Assembly: GCF_019264485.1 (NCBI RefSeq) | Contig: NZ_JAHVAA010000013.1 | Coordinates: 62,001 to 126,000 of the forward strand | Reading direction: 5' to 3' | From: Sediminibacterium sp. | Lineage (GTDB): Bacteria; Bacteroidota; Bacteroidia; Chitinophagales; Chitinophagaceae | DNA length: 64,000 bases | Shown: in pieces, positions 1 through 8,556 of the stretch | Layout of the letters: each line of letters starts with the position of its first letter | Position numbering within the stretch: the stretch's first letter is position 1 | Made by a program: the position numbers and the translations under genes | The notes under the pieces: model-generated | The model's input: the letters and a program-made list of their open reading frames with translations, nothing else | Databases searched by the model: none | What the model was told of the DNA's origin: nothing

Positions 1-698
1 AATGAAACTGTGATTTTACTGTTAATAGAATCAAACACTTTTTCATAACTGTCCTGCGTTAATTCGTTGTAAGACTTCTATAAAGAGTTATATATGCATT
101 TACAATATTTACTCACCCTCAAGGATACAATATAACCAGGTCTTTATTTCAAAGGAATTCATGGAAGACAATATATCTTGTCAGGCTGATATCTCCATAA
201 AGTTGAATGTATAATTAATCACAATCACTCTACGAATTTAATCCATCAGATAACTAGGCGGCAGGGCTTTGGGCTTCGAATGAAAATCAAAAACAAATAT
301 TGCACAAAGTTACGGCCAGCAAAAAAAAACAAATAAACCGGGCTATACAAGTCGGCTCAACTGTATCATTGGAAGCACAGGCCAATTTTAGATATTCCGA
401 CCAATTCAAGGAAATGAAGCTTATAGCCAAGGTTTTTGGATTATTTCGAACATGCATTGAGGTTGGAGGTGGCTATAAGGATACCTCATTCAATTGTTAA
501 TGAAAATATTTGTTTAAAAATTGTTCTCAAAGTTTTACGGTCAATATTATAGGTCGAACATTTCATAGAGTTATAAAAACTGTTGGCTATTATTTTTTAA
601 GGTTTTTCTCTACTGCGAATCGGGAGTCGTACGGGTTTACTAATAGATCCAAAAACAAGAAACCAGCGACTGGCGCGGGTTTGATGCCTATTGCTTTT
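1..698. other. 698-base stretch without a supportable gene
   Basis: AT-rich sequence before the AbiEii stop codon. Two short plus-strand open frames (300-500 and 510-707) begin at TTG, resemble no family I know and have low-complexity, antisense-like composition. I see no tRNA, hairpin terminator or coding fragment here. If the island model is right, this is the island interior or its left flank. Confidence 0.5.
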
Positions 699-1478
699 TT
701 ATATTAATTCAATAATTTCTTTACGAACAATTTCTATTGCCACAGGAACATTATAGCGAATGCCTTCCCTGATCAAAAAATCCATATCACCTGTAAATTG
801 TGCCGATTGCATTTTAGCATCGAGGTTTAGTTCAAATTCTCTTCGGCTTACAGTGTGGTTCTCTTCTTTCATATACTTTCTCCAACTTTCTACAATCTTT
901 TGTGGCTGGCAATCAAGTTTTGTAACAGCGTACCAAAGATCAAATAAATCCCTTCCTTTTTTCCGTTGATATAAAGCCCTGAGTTTTGTACTCAATAGTT
1001 CCTCCAATGTGAAAGTTGTTATTGTTCCTTCACTGTTATGCCAGGAAGAAGCCAATTGAAAAGGTATTTGCTGATACCCAAACACCGTAAAATGTTCCCT
1101 TGTATTGACTTCGATTTTCAGTTTCATCTTTTGACCACCTTCGCTTTCAAAGCGGTAAACCATTGTGTTATTATGTTCTTTTTGCTTACGTGCCGGTGTA
1201 CCTAAAAAGGATAAGCATTCCCTAAGTTGATCCATAACAGGGCCAAAGGGTTCTGCTTTGATCTGTACCAGATCAATATCTTCAGAATATCGAGCCGCAG
1301 GCTGGAAATACAATTTATGCAAAGCCGTTCCCCCTCTGAATGCCAGTTTCTCTTTCAATTCTGTATCCGAAAAGATAGCATTGAGTGCCCTGCTAATAAT
1401 TAAGTCCTGCTCCACCTGGTAATCATCCCGCCACGGTGCATCTTGCCTCCATTCATCTATGTATGCCTTGGGTATCAT
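699..1478 (-). CDS. abiEii: AbiEii nucleotidyltransferase toxin of a type IV toxin-antitoxin system
   Basis: Nucleotidyltransferase-fold toxin of the AbiEii/AbiGii family, known as the toxic half of AbiE abortive-infection (phage defence) systems. Visible family features are GGTAL near residues 49-53, SEDIDL near 65-70 carrying the two metal-binding aspartates, and a downstream RKKGRDLFDLWY block. I chose the ATG at 1478 because its first bases overlap the TGA stop of the upstream antitoxin gene as ATGA, which implies translational coupling. The longer open frame back to 1517 would run into the antitoxin reading region. Length (259 residues) fits the family. The function in this host is inferred from the family and the pairing. 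Confidence 0.88.
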   Translation of the reverse strand: MIPKAYIDEWRQDAPWRDDYQVEQDLIISRALNAIFSDTELKEKLAFRGGTALHKLYFQPAARYSEDIDLVQIKAEPFGPVMDQLRECLSFLGTPARKQKEHNNTMVYRFESEGGQKMKLKIEVNTREHFTVFGYQQIPFQLASSWHNSEGTITTFTLEELLSTKLRALYQRKKGRDLFDLWYAVTKLDCQPQKIVESWRKYMKEENHTVSRREFELNLDAKMQSAQFTGDMDFLIREGIRYNVPVAIEIVRKEIIELI

Positions 1479-2287
1479 ATATCGGATTCTATTTCTGTAT
1501 TGACAATGACACGCCAATCATTGCCTGTAATTTTTGATTTGTGATTTTTATCTCCCGCTTCCAGTAATGCTGCATGATATTTTTGTTGCCGAAGCCATTC
1601 TTTTAAAGGCAATACCTTTTCCTCATAGCCCAAAAGCTCCAATAAGTATCCTAATCGTTGCACAGCCATCATACTGAAATAACGCCCGGCTACTTCTACT
1701 AATTTAGTTGCATCTATTTCTTCTGAAAGTTCCTGCAATACAGTTGCAACCTGGTTGATGCCTCCAGCGTGCCTGCTATAATAGCACAAATCAAGTGCAG
1801 TTAACTCAGGAGACGAAACCATCACATAGCCTGCATTTGTTTTCTGTTGTACTATATCCTTTTCCTGCCAGCTTTTCTTATAAATAAATTCAATGCTTGC
1901 ATAGGGCTTACGAATAGCAGGTAATACCGGAGGGGGAACTATCACGGCATATTTCTGCGGTTGCTGATGAGCAGCCCCATACCATGCTGCTGCATTTAAA
2001 AGACCAATATAATAAGGTCGTTTTAATACCTGCATCATTCCATCAATATAATAAGTTACAGGCGGCGCTCCTGTGATGCGATATTCAGGTGGAACAATGG
2101 CATAAAACCCTTTTCGGATCAGGGCCACCTTTTGTTTTTTGAGTAGGGGCTGTAATTGCTTCTGGATAGCACTTTGTTCAATCTGTAGCTGCCTTTTTAC
2201 TTCTTCCAGGGTGAAATAGAATTTCCCCCTGCCTTGTATATCATCCAGGCATTGCTCTAATTGTCTATATGGTTGGATATTCCCCAT
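1475..2287 (-). CDS. abiEi: AbiEi-type antitoxin / transcriptional regulator
   Basis: 270-residue protein with an N-terminal winged-helix-like part (LEEVKRQLQIEQSAIQKQL, about residues 27-45), then a middle region with STPEL-like sequence (SSPELTALDLCYY) typical of AbiEi antitoxins, and a C-terminal domain. AbiEi proteins neutralise AbiEii and repress their own promoter by binding inverted repeats. The gene is the first of a two-gene operon and overlaps the toxin gene by four bases. An inverted repeat lies just upstream of its start (2310-2326). No Shine-Dalgarno sequence is obvious, as is common in this phylum. The assignment rests on the pairing plus the protein pattern. Confidence 0.82.
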   Translation of the reverse strand: MGNIQPYRQLEQCLDDIQGRGKFYFTLEEVKRQLQIEQSAIQKQLQPLLKKQKVALIRKGFYAIVPPEYRITGAPPVTYYIDGMMQVLKRPYYIGLLNAAAWYGAAHQQPQKYAVIVPPPVLPAIRKPYASIEFIYKKSWQEKDIVQQKTNAGYVMVSSPELTALDLCYYSRHAGGINQVATVLQELSEEIDATKLVEVAGRYFSMMAVQRLGYLLELLGYEEKVLPLKEWLRQQKYHAALLEAGDKNHKSKITGNDWRVIVNTEIESDI

Positions 2288-2309
2288 TTTAGGTAAAAAT
2301 ACAATATTT

Positions 2310-2326
2310 ATACCCTAAATGGGTAT
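2310..2326. promoter_or_regulatory. Inverted repeat upstream of abiEi, candidate autoregulatory operator
   Basis: ATACCC and GGGTAT separated by five bases form a perfect 6-bp inverted repeat about 22 bases upstream of the AbiEi start codon. Related half sites (TAGGTA at about 2290, TATAAATACCTA at about 2335) flank it. AbiEi antitoxins are known to repress their own operon through upstream inverted repeats. That this repeat is the operator is inferred from position and symmetry only. Confidence 0.45.
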
Positions 2327-2396
2327 TTTTCTTGTATAAATACCTAATATTATATATTTTGAACATCCTTCTACTTTCTGGGATACCAGTTTACTG

Positions 2397-2903
2397 CTAA
2401 AATTCACTATTCTTGGAAAGAAATTTCAGAGCGACATACTTTGGCGTATCATCTGCTTCAAAAAAGAAACTGTCAACAGTGAGCCGTATATCGTATTTAC
2501 CCCGGAGAAAATATTTATGGTCTAAGTAATTACTTTGGGTGCGGTAATACCGGTAAAAATCAAGGTTGCTGTCAAAATAATGTTTCAGCTTATCCAATTC
2601 ATTCAACAAATACTTTCTCCTAATTTTATCACTTCCATTGGGTTTACGGGATTCTATTTTGTACACTTTTAAATGATAAATAAGAGGAGCTAAAAATTTG
2701 GGCTTGGTTTTCTTAAAAAAAATTATTTCTTCTCCCTGTGACCTAAACTTGTGTTTTAGCATTGTAGCCTTTAACTTATCAAGTGCTTTTCTACTCACAT
2801 CAATAGAAAGCTCTGCACATTTGATTGTATCATCTTGTTCAAGGTCAATAAACTTGAGTTGGTCTTCAAGATTAGATAGTATTTTGGAGATAGTTTCATT
2901 CAT
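2397..2903 (-). CDS. RteC-like domain protein, C-terminally short
   Basis: 168 residues resembling the RteC family, best known as regulators of conjugative transposon (CTnDOT) excision. The block EEIIFFKKTKPKF, then LIYHLKVYKIE, then LDFYRYYRTQSNYLDHKYF and DSFFFEADD follows the RteC order. After FEADD the family normally continues through a helical tail; here the frame ends after about 17 residues, so the protein looks truncated or frameshifted at its C terminus. I chose the ATG at 2903 over the TTG at 2918; it lies 11 bases after the KDPG aldolase stop. It is thus the last gene of the PUL transcript, an odd place for a transposon regulator. Homology is recognised by eye only. Confidence 0.65.
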   Translation of the reverse strand: MNETISKILSNLEDQLKFIDLEQDDTIKCAELSIDVSRKALDKLKATMLKHKFRSQGEEIIFFKKTKPKFLAPLIYHLKVYKIESRKPNGSDKIRRKYLLNELDKLKHYFDSNLDFYRYYRTQSNYLDHKYFLRGKYDIRLTVDSFFFEADDTPKYVALKFLSKNSEF

Positions 2904-2914
2904 CAAACTTTTAA

Positions 2915-3547
2915 TCAAAAGAGTCTTTTTGCTTCTTTGATTTTTGCTTCTATTATTAGCAGAGTATCTTTATTGGTATCCGCATTTTTAAAATAATCAG
3001 AACCTAAACCAACAACTTCAGTACCAGCCTTAAACCAACCATTTATATTTTTATTATTTACCCCACCTGTAATCATCACAGAAACTCCTGGTAATACGGC
3101 CTTCACTGCTTTTATGAATGCCGGGCCAGTCACTTCACCCGGAAATATTTTAATAATTTTGCAACCGGCTACAGTGGCATCATAAATTTCTTTCACGGTC
3201 ATACATCCTGGTAGGTAGGGTATATTATTTTGTTTACATTCCTCCATCACCTCTTTAATGAAACATGGTGATACAATAAATGAAGTTCCTGCCTCTATAA
3301 ACTTCCCGGCAGTTTGTTTATCTAAAATAGTTCCTGCACCTAAAACCATATCGGGGCAATACTGCTGGCGAAATTGATTCAATGCGATAAAATTATCGAA
3401 AGCATTTTGTCCTCTGTTAGTAAACTCAAACACCCTAATGCTATTCTTATAGCAAGTGTTCATTACATCTAAACACCATTCTCTATTATCGTGATAAAAA
3501 ACCGGAACTAATTTATGCCGGATAATATGATTGATTGTATCTGTCAT
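2915..3547 (-). CDS. eda: 2-keto-3-deoxy-6-phosphogluconate (KDPG) aldolase
   Basis: Class I aldolase that splits KDPG into pyruvate and glyceraldehyde 3-phosphate, the last step of uronate breakdown. The 210-residue length matches the family. Visible signatures are the LVPVFYHD start, FEFTNRG, the LGAGTILD turn, the FIVSPCF stretch, the PGCMTVKEI segment and KIFPGEVTGP with the Schiff-base lysine region. It lies 2 bases after the KDG kinase gene, so the two are probably co-translated. With KdgF, the SDR and KdgK it completes the cytoplasmic alginate pathway of this locus. Confidence 0.92.
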   Translation of the reverse strand: MTDTINHIIRHKLVPVFYHDNREWCLDVMNTCYKNSIRVFEFTNRGQNAFDNFIALNQFRQQYCPDMVLGAGTILDKQTAGKFIEAGTSFIVSPCFIKEVMEECKQNNIPYLPGCMTVKEIYDATVAGCKIIKIFPGEVTGPAFIKAVKAVLPGVSVMITGGVNNKNINGWFKAGTEVVGLGSDYFKNADTNKDTLLIIEAKIKEAKRLF

Positions 3548-3549
3548 TT

Positions 3550-4566
3550 TTACCGATTAATTTTACCCGAAGTATTGCCCTGCATTAAAGACAATATTTC
3601 ATCTTCTGTAACAAAATTTGTATCCCCGGGAATGGAGGATTTTAATGCAGCGGCGGCTACAGCAAAATCAATTGACTTTTGGGGATTGTCTTTAAATTTA
3701 TTTAGGCCGTAAATAATCCCTACCATTAATGCATCACCTCCCCCAAGTCTGTCCACCATGCCCTGCATATTAAACACAGTTGATTCAATTAGTTTATCAC
3801 TATTCAAATTAAAAGCGCCGATGCTATTATTAGTAACAGAGTGTGTATCCCTGAATGAAAAAATAATATGCTGCAGATTTGGAAACATTTTCTTTAATTG
3901 CTGCATGCAGTCTTTGTAGGAATCTTTCTTGTCTTGTTCCGCACTTTCAATTTCGAAATAGGTTTTTACGGTATTCATATCACCCAAAACAACGTTACAG
4001 TATTTCATTATTTCAGGCATAACTTCTTTAGGATGTTTCCCGTATTGCCATAACTTACTACGGTAGTTTAAATCAATACTTACTGTGAGGCCAAGTTCGC
4101 TGGCCATTTTTACCGCTGTTAATGTTTCATCTGCTGCTGCCTGTGATACTGCAGGAGTGATACCTGTGCAATGAAACCATCCGGCATCTTTTAAAATGTT
4201 TTTCCAATCTAACAAGCCCGGTTCTATTTCGGCAATTGAGGAATGTTCCCTGTCATAAATTACTTTGCTTCCCCGCATTACGGCTCCCTGCTCCAGATAA
4301 TAAGTACCCAGCCTCTTGCCTCCATAACAAATATTATTTCCCTCAACCCCATATCGTTTTAATTGTTGAACAGCAGCAATACTCAAATCATTATCCGGTA
4401 AACGGGTAACAAAAGAAACAGGCAGCCCCAATAAGGCAAGTGATATGGCTGTGTTATATTCAGCCCCGGCATAATAAATATTAAATGCAGTTGCCTGTCC
4501 AAATCTTGTATAATCGGGTGGAGAGAGACGAAGTAGCACTTCTCCAAAAACTACAATTTTTTTCAT
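3550..4566 (-). CDS. kdgK: 2-keto-3-deoxygluconate (KDG) kinase, PfkB family
   Basis: 338-residue ribokinase/PfkB-type sugar kinase. The N terminus VVFGEVLLRLSPPD, the AGAEYNTAISLALLG stretch that contacts sugar, and the C-terminal GGGDALMVGI segment with the catalytic aspartate are all present. KDG kinases phosphorylate 2-keto-3-deoxygluconate made by DEH reductase; the product KDPG goes to the aldolase immediately downstream. Substrate choice is inferred from this alginate PUL context and the GEVLLRL-type N terminus shared with KDG kinases. A gap of about 115 bases separates it from the transporter gene upstream. Confidence 0.9.
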   Translation of the reverse strand: MKKIVVFGEVLLRLSPPDYTRFGQATAFNIYYAGAEYNTAISLALLGLPVSFVTRLPDNDLSIAAVQQLKRYGVEGNNICYGGKRLGTYYLEQGAVMRGSKVIYDREHSSIAEIEPGLLDWKNILKDAGWFHCTGITPAVSQAAADETLTAVKMASELGLTVSIDLNYRSKLWQYGKHPKEVMPEIMKYCNVVLGDMNTVKTYFEIESAEQDKKDSYKDCMQQLKKMFPNLQHIIFSFRDTHSVTNNSIGAFNLNSDKLIESTVFNMQGMVDRLGGGDALMVGIIYGLNKFKDNPQKSIDFAVAAAALKSSIPGDTNFVTEDEILSLMQGNTSGKINR

Positions 4567-4682
4567 CTTTCTTTTATATTATATTCAACCAGCCAAAGAT
4601 TGTTTTGCAGAATCTTTAAAATATACAACTGTAAGGCAAAACCTATTCAATATGCATAAAAAAGTTATCGGGATAAACTTAA

Positions 4683-5960
4683 TCATGCATTCTTTTTAGC
4701 AAAATATTTTAATGAGAGCCATGATAGCGGCACCAGTAACGCTGCCAGTATAAAGAAAGAAACATAGCTTGTTTTAGTAAGTACCGGTACCATCCATGTA
4801 GTTATTAATACTCCCAGCACTGCTGCTGTACCACCCATGCCTGCTACTGTACCCACATTTTTTCCATTAAAAAAATCAGATGGTAAAGTTTGTATATTAC
4901 CAATTAAAAACTGGAAACCGAAAAGGGTAATACTTATTAATCCAATAGTTACTGCGGGCTGCTCTTTTAATTGATCGAGCATAAAAACAATTGTTACTAA
5001 AGAAACCAGCATGATAATACATCCGATTGTTACGGCTTTTCTTCTTGCCACTACCGCATTTACGCCTTTTCGTATTTGTTTTGATGAATAGTAACCGCCA
5101 ATTAAACTGCCCATTGCTGCCAATAAATAGGGGAACCATGCAAAAGCGCCAATTTGTTTGATATCAAATGCAAATTGTTCTTTTAAAAAAGTAGGCAGCC
5201 ATGTTACAAACAACCACCATACAGGGTCAATAAAAAAACGGGAAGCAATAATGCTCCAGGTAGTTTTAAAATTAAGTAACTCTTTCCATGTATATACTTT
5301 TGTTTCAGGTACCGTATTTACTTTATCTGTATGGCAATCTAAAATATGGTCTTGTTCCTTTTTGGTTATCCAAGGATGTTTATCAGGTGTTGCCTTATTA
5401 ATGATGAGCCAGGGAATAATCCATAAAAAGCCTAAGACTGCAATCCCTGCAAACGTACCCTGCCATCCTATTGCAAGATATAAAGCTGCAATAACAGGAG
5501 CACTTACTACAGAACCGAGCGATGCACCTGCTCCAAATATGCCTTGAGCAATTGCCCTTTCTTTTGCAGGAAACCATTCCGCATTGCTTTTAGTGGCTCC
5601 GGGCCAGTTACCTGCTTCGCTGATACCGAGAAAGAAACGAAATACACTAAATGAAGAAAGGCCTTTTGCTAATGCATGCAAGGCAATAGATACGCTCCAT
5701 ACTGCAATAGAAATAACCATTCCCAAACGGGTGCCGATAGCATCCATCATTTTACCTGTAACTGTTTGCCCAATAGCATAAGCAATCATAAAAAAAGTAG
5801 TGATTAAGGCCAATGCGTTTTTATTATCCGTATCAGCAATACCAAAATCTTTATAAATATAAGGCCACATGATATTGATGGCGCTACGGTCAATATAATT
5901 AATAACTGTAGCCAATCCTATTAATGTGATAATCCACCAGCGAAGACCATTTATTTTCAT
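4683..5960 (-). CDS. MFS transporter, hexuronate/anion:cation symporter type (ExuT-like)
   Basis: 425 residues with about twelve hydrophobic segments, typical of the major facilitator superfamily. The first-helix stretch INYIDRSAINIMWP and the ISEAGNWPGATKSNAEWFP segment are hallmarks of the anion:cation symporter group that includes ExuT and glucarate/galactonate carriers. In this locus the likely cargo is an unsaturated monouronate, its DEH form or KDG released in the periplasm by PL17. It sits between kdgF and kdgK on the same strand, with gaps of about 140 and 115 bases that could hold internal promoters. Substrate is inferred from context. Confidence 0.88.
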   Translation of the reverse strand: MKINGLRWWIITLIGLATVINYIDRSAINIMWPYIYKDFGIADTDNKNALALITTFFMIAYAIGQTVTGKMMDAIGTRLGMVISIAVWSVSIALHALAKGLSSFSVFRFFLGISEAGNWPGATKSNAEWFPAKERAIAQGIFGAGASLGSVVSAPVIAALYLAIGWQGTFAGIAVLGFLWIIPWLIINKATPDKHPWITKKEQDHILDCHTDKVNTVPETKVYTWKELLNFKTTWSIIASRFFIDPVWWLFVTWLPTFLKEQFAFDIKQIGAFAWFPYLLAAMGSLIGGYYSSKQIRKGVNAVVARRKAVTIGCIIMLVSLVTIVFMLDQLKEQPAVTIGLISITLFGFQFLIGNIQTLPSDFFNGKNVGTVAGMGGTAAVLGVLITTWMVPVLTKTSYVSFFILAALLVPLSWLSLKYFAKKNA

Positions 5961-6103
5961 TTTTTATAGTTTATTTTAAAAAATCATCCTGTAGAAACAG
6001 GACGATTTAGATTGCTTGCTATATGTATTTCCTTCAATCTTTAATACTCATTTCACAATTTCTGTTTCAATTTGTGGTGTTATCTGACCGAATTGCAGAA
6101 AGT

Positions 6104-6487
6104 TTATTGTTTTTTTTCTTTTAATAATCCGCCATTTGTATTATTTCCACTCAGTATAAAATCTTCCCTCATCGGGCTGAACACATCAATTAATACACCA
6201 TCTTCCATACATACACAGCCATGGTCAATATTAGGTGGAATATAAAATGCATCCCCCGCTTTTAATAATTGCTTACGGCTATCTATCTGTACTTCAAAGC
6301 TGCCGCTTTCTACATTTGTTATCTGGCTATGGTAATGCTGATGAATATTTCCAATACTTCCTTTTTTAAACTCCACTCGTACCACCATCAGCTTATCATC
6401 GTAAGCCAGAATTTTTCTCCTTACGCCTTGTCCAACTTCTTCCCATTGGACATTGTTATTCTCTATAAAAACATTTTCATTATACAT
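6104..6487 (-). CDS. kdgF: KdgF-like cupin, ring-opening of 4,5-unsaturated monouronate
   Basis: 127-residue single-domain cupin. The metal-binding pattern of the family is visible: His49-x-His51, Gln55 and His89 within HQHYHSQ and NIDHGC, followed by LIDVFSPMREDF, which is characteristic of KdgF. KdgF converts the cyclic 4,5-unsaturated monouronates released by exolytic alginate or pectate lyases into the linear keto form (DEH), which the reductase encoded at 19.1-19.9 kb can use. It has no signal peptide, so it is cytoplasmic. Placement between esterase and transporter genes of an alginate PUL supports the call. Confidence 0.85.
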   Translation of the reverse strand: MYNENVFIENNNVQWEEVGQGVRRKILAYDDKLMVVRVEFKKGSIGNIHQHYHSQITNVESGSFEVQIDSRKQLLKAGDAFYIPPNIDHGCVCMEDGVLIDVFSPMREDFILSGNNTNGGLLKEKKQ

Positions 6488-6562
6488 AAAATTATTTTTT
6501 AATCATTAGATAAATTATTGCCAGCTAAATATTGGTCTTAAGCATTATTTTTTACAGTTTTA

Positions 6563-7453
6563 TTAGTTTTTGGACAGGCCAAGGCTCTTCAGAAAATCCG
6601 CAATCGCTTTTTTAATTTGTGAATTATTTTCCTTGTCAAATTTTCCATGCAGACCTCCCTTTATGGTAATGAATTCTGTCTTTACACCAACTTCCAGAAA
6701 TTTTTTATGGAGATCAACAGACTGTTGATAAGGCACAATGGGGTCAGCATCTCCATGAATAATGAATACCGGAGGGCTTGTTTTCTTAACATAAAAAATA
6801 GGCGACATGGACTCAATAAATTTTCTGTCGTTACTGTGCGATCCCATCCAAGCAATAACAGACTTATTCTTATCTATGCCGGATACAGTTAAATCAGTTG
6901 GTCCAAACTTATCTATTATGGCAGCTATTGTATAACAATTAACATCTTTATAGTCGCCGTCGAACTTATTATCATTTTGAAGTAAGCCTGCCATCAACGC
7001 TAAATGCCCTCCGGCACTACTACCCATAACTATTATTTTATTTGGATCAATATTAAGTTCTTTGGCATGTTTTACGATGTACAAAATTGAGGCACGAACA
7101 TCTTCAACTGCGGCTGGTGCGGTTGCTTGTGGGGTTAAGCGGTATTCAACGTTAACAACAGCAAGCCCTATATTAAAATAACTTCCAAATCCTGACTGAC
7201 CTTCTTTGGTGCCATGATTCCATCCTCCACCGTGGATATTGAATACGACCGGTGTGGGTTTAATTGCTTTGGGGTTGAAATAAATATCATGCTTTACCTG
7301 CCAGTCTTTTCCTCTATTATAAACAACATCAATTTGAGCTTCATAGCCTTCAGGATATTCAACAGGTTTATAGATCGTAGTATCTGCTGTTTGTGCAGTG
7401 GTAAATGTTTGGAAAGAAATAAAAAAAAGTGTAGCTAGAAGTACTTTTTTCAT
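6563..7453 (-). CDS. Secreted alpha/beta-hydrolase carbohydrate esterase (copy B)
   Basis: 296 residues with a Sec signal peptide (KKVLLATLFFISF, then TTAQ). The fold motifs of BD-FAE-type and related carbohydrate esterases are all present: oxyanion-hole NIHGGGWNHG, nucleophile elbow GSSAGGHLALMAGL, acid DADPIVPYQQS and GGLHGKF with the catalytic histidine. It is clearly paralogous to the protein at 7636-8544 along its whole length, with the same block order and shared DADxxVPYQQSVDLxxK wording. The role is probably removal of ester groups, most likely acetyl groups of O-acetylated alginate, in the periplasm or at the surface. The substrate is inference. A susD 3' scar lies directly upstream. 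Confidence 0.85.
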   Translation of the reverse strand: MKKVLLATLFFISFQTFTTAQTADTTIYKPVEYPEGYEAQIDVVYNRGKDWQVKHDIYFNPKAIKPTPVVFNIHGGGWNHGTKEGQSGFGSYFNIGLAVVNVEYRLTPQATAPAAVEDVRASILYIVKHAKELNIDPNKIIVMGSSAGGHLALMAGLLQNDNKFDGDYKDVNCYTIAAIIDKFGPTDLTVSGIDKNKSVIAWMGSHSNDRKFIESMSPIFYVKKTSPPVFIIHGDADPIVPYQQSVDLHKKFLEVGVKTEFITIKGGLHGKFDKENNSQIKKAIADFLKSLGLSKN

Positions 7454-7470
7454 ATATAATCATTTTATAA

Positions 7471-7560
7471 TTAATAACCTGGGTTTTGAGGAATAACGAG
7501 CTGTGAATTGGTATCAATTTCCCGCTGCGGTATGGGAAGCAATAGTTTTCCAGATAATCA
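7471..7560 (-). pseudogene. susD 3'-end remnant
   Basis: Translating the minus strand from about 7557 to the TAA at 7471-7473 gives LSGKLLLPIPQREIDTNSQL followed by VIPQNPGY and stop. The last 27 codons are almost identical to the C terminus of the intact SusD gene (KLLLPIPQREIDTNTQ then LVIPQNPGY), differing at one residue. Upstream the frame is broken by several stops, although a neighbouring frame stays open for a short way. No start or body of a susD gene is left. The scar precedes esterase copy B just as intact susD precedes esterase copy A, pointing to a duplicated susD-esterase unit whose susD was later lost. Confidence 0.85.
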
Positions 7561-7635
7561 ATAAATTTATTCTTTTCATAATTAACTTTTTTCTTCGCAT
7601 CATCCGGTCAAGCAGAGACAGCCAACCCTGGTTAC

Positions 7636-8544
7636 TTATTTGTTGATGACATTCTCTTTTAAAAATTCTGTGATGGCATTTTTGATCTCGTCCTGTTTTT
7701 CTTTTGAGTAACCACCATGCCCTCCTCCGGGTATGGTAATAAAGACATGCTTCACACCGGCTTTCGTCAGTTTTGCATCCAGGTCAACCGATTGCTGATA
7801 AGGAACCCTCCCATCTGCATCGCCATGTGACAAAAAAATTGGTGGGTTATCCTTACTAACATAAGTAACAGGTGAAAGTTTTTGTGCAAAGTTTTCATCA
7901 TCTTTTCTGCCTCCGAACCATTCATATACAGCCCCGTCTTTTAACACCTGTAACTGCCCGTCCGCTCTAGTACTGTACAAAACAGATGGTGTTGACTGTG
8001 CAATGATAGCTGCGATCTTGTACGTCTTTGAGGAAACAGGACAATCCTTATCAAATGGGTTATTTATATTCGCTGTTAAACCGGCCATTAATGCCAGGTG
8101 AGCGCCGGCCGAACTGCCTGCAAAAATAATTTTCGTAACATCAATGTGTAATGAATCAGCATGATTAATTAAATATTGCATTACACAACGAACATCTTCA
8201 ATAGCGGCAGGTGCAACGCCCTGTGAACTTAAGCGATATTCAACATTAGCTACAGCAAAGCCTAATTTAAAATAAGTATTGAAACCGCCCTGTGCTTCTT
8301 TAGCACCTTTTCTCCAGGCACCGCCATGTATGTTTATTACTACCGGCACCGGCTTATCTTTTACCGGCGGTAAATAAATATCTACTCTTCCGATCCAGTC
8401 CTTTACTTGTTTGTAAATAACATTCAATTGCTTAGTAAACCCCTGGGGTACCGGAACAGGCTTATATGTACTGTCGACATCTTGTGCCAGCAGTTTAATA
8501 GAAGCCAGCAACAATAAACTTATACCTAATAACAATTTCTTCAT
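7636..8544 (-). CDS. Secreted alpha/beta-hydrolase carbohydrate esterase (copy A)
   Basis: 302 residues with a signal peptide (KKLLLGISLLLLASIKLLAQ). It has oxyanion motif NIHGGAWRKG, nucleophile elbow GSSAGAHLALMAGL, acid region GDADGRVPYQQS and catalytic histidine in PGGGHGGYSKE. The GGGHG wording and fold match BD-FAE/acetylesterase-like enzymes. It starts 12 bases after the susD stop, so it belongs to the susCD operon. It is a paralogue of copy B. In an alginate locus the reasonable substrate is acetylated mannuronate, but xylan acetyl or feruloyl esters cannot be excluded from sequence alone. Confidence 0.86.
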   Translation of the reverse strand: MKKLLLGISLLLLASIKLLAQDVDSTYKPVPVPQGFTKQLNVIYKQVKDWIGRVDIYLPPVKDKPVPVVINIHGGAWRKGAKEAQGGFNTYFKLGFAVANVEYRLSSQGVAPAAIEDVRCVMQYLINHADSLHIDVTKIIFAGSSAGAHLALMAGLTANINNPFDKDCPVSSKTYKIAAIIAQSTPSVLYSTRADGQLQVLKDGAVYEWFGGRKDDENFAQKLSPVTYVSKDNPPIFLSHGDADGRVPYQQSVDLDAKLTKAGVKHVFITIPGGGHGGYSKEKQDEIKNAITEFLKENVINK

Positions 8545-8556
8545 TTTGCCTTACGT

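Noticed and set aside
300..707. Two small plus-strand open frames before the AbiE genes
   Set aside because: TTG starts, no recognisable family, and composition like random AT-rich sequence.
4897..5781. Frames opposite to the MFS gene and similar frames inside susC, PL17, PL6 and the Mo subunits
   Set aside because: They are antisense or shifted shadows of clear genes, with no family resemblance.
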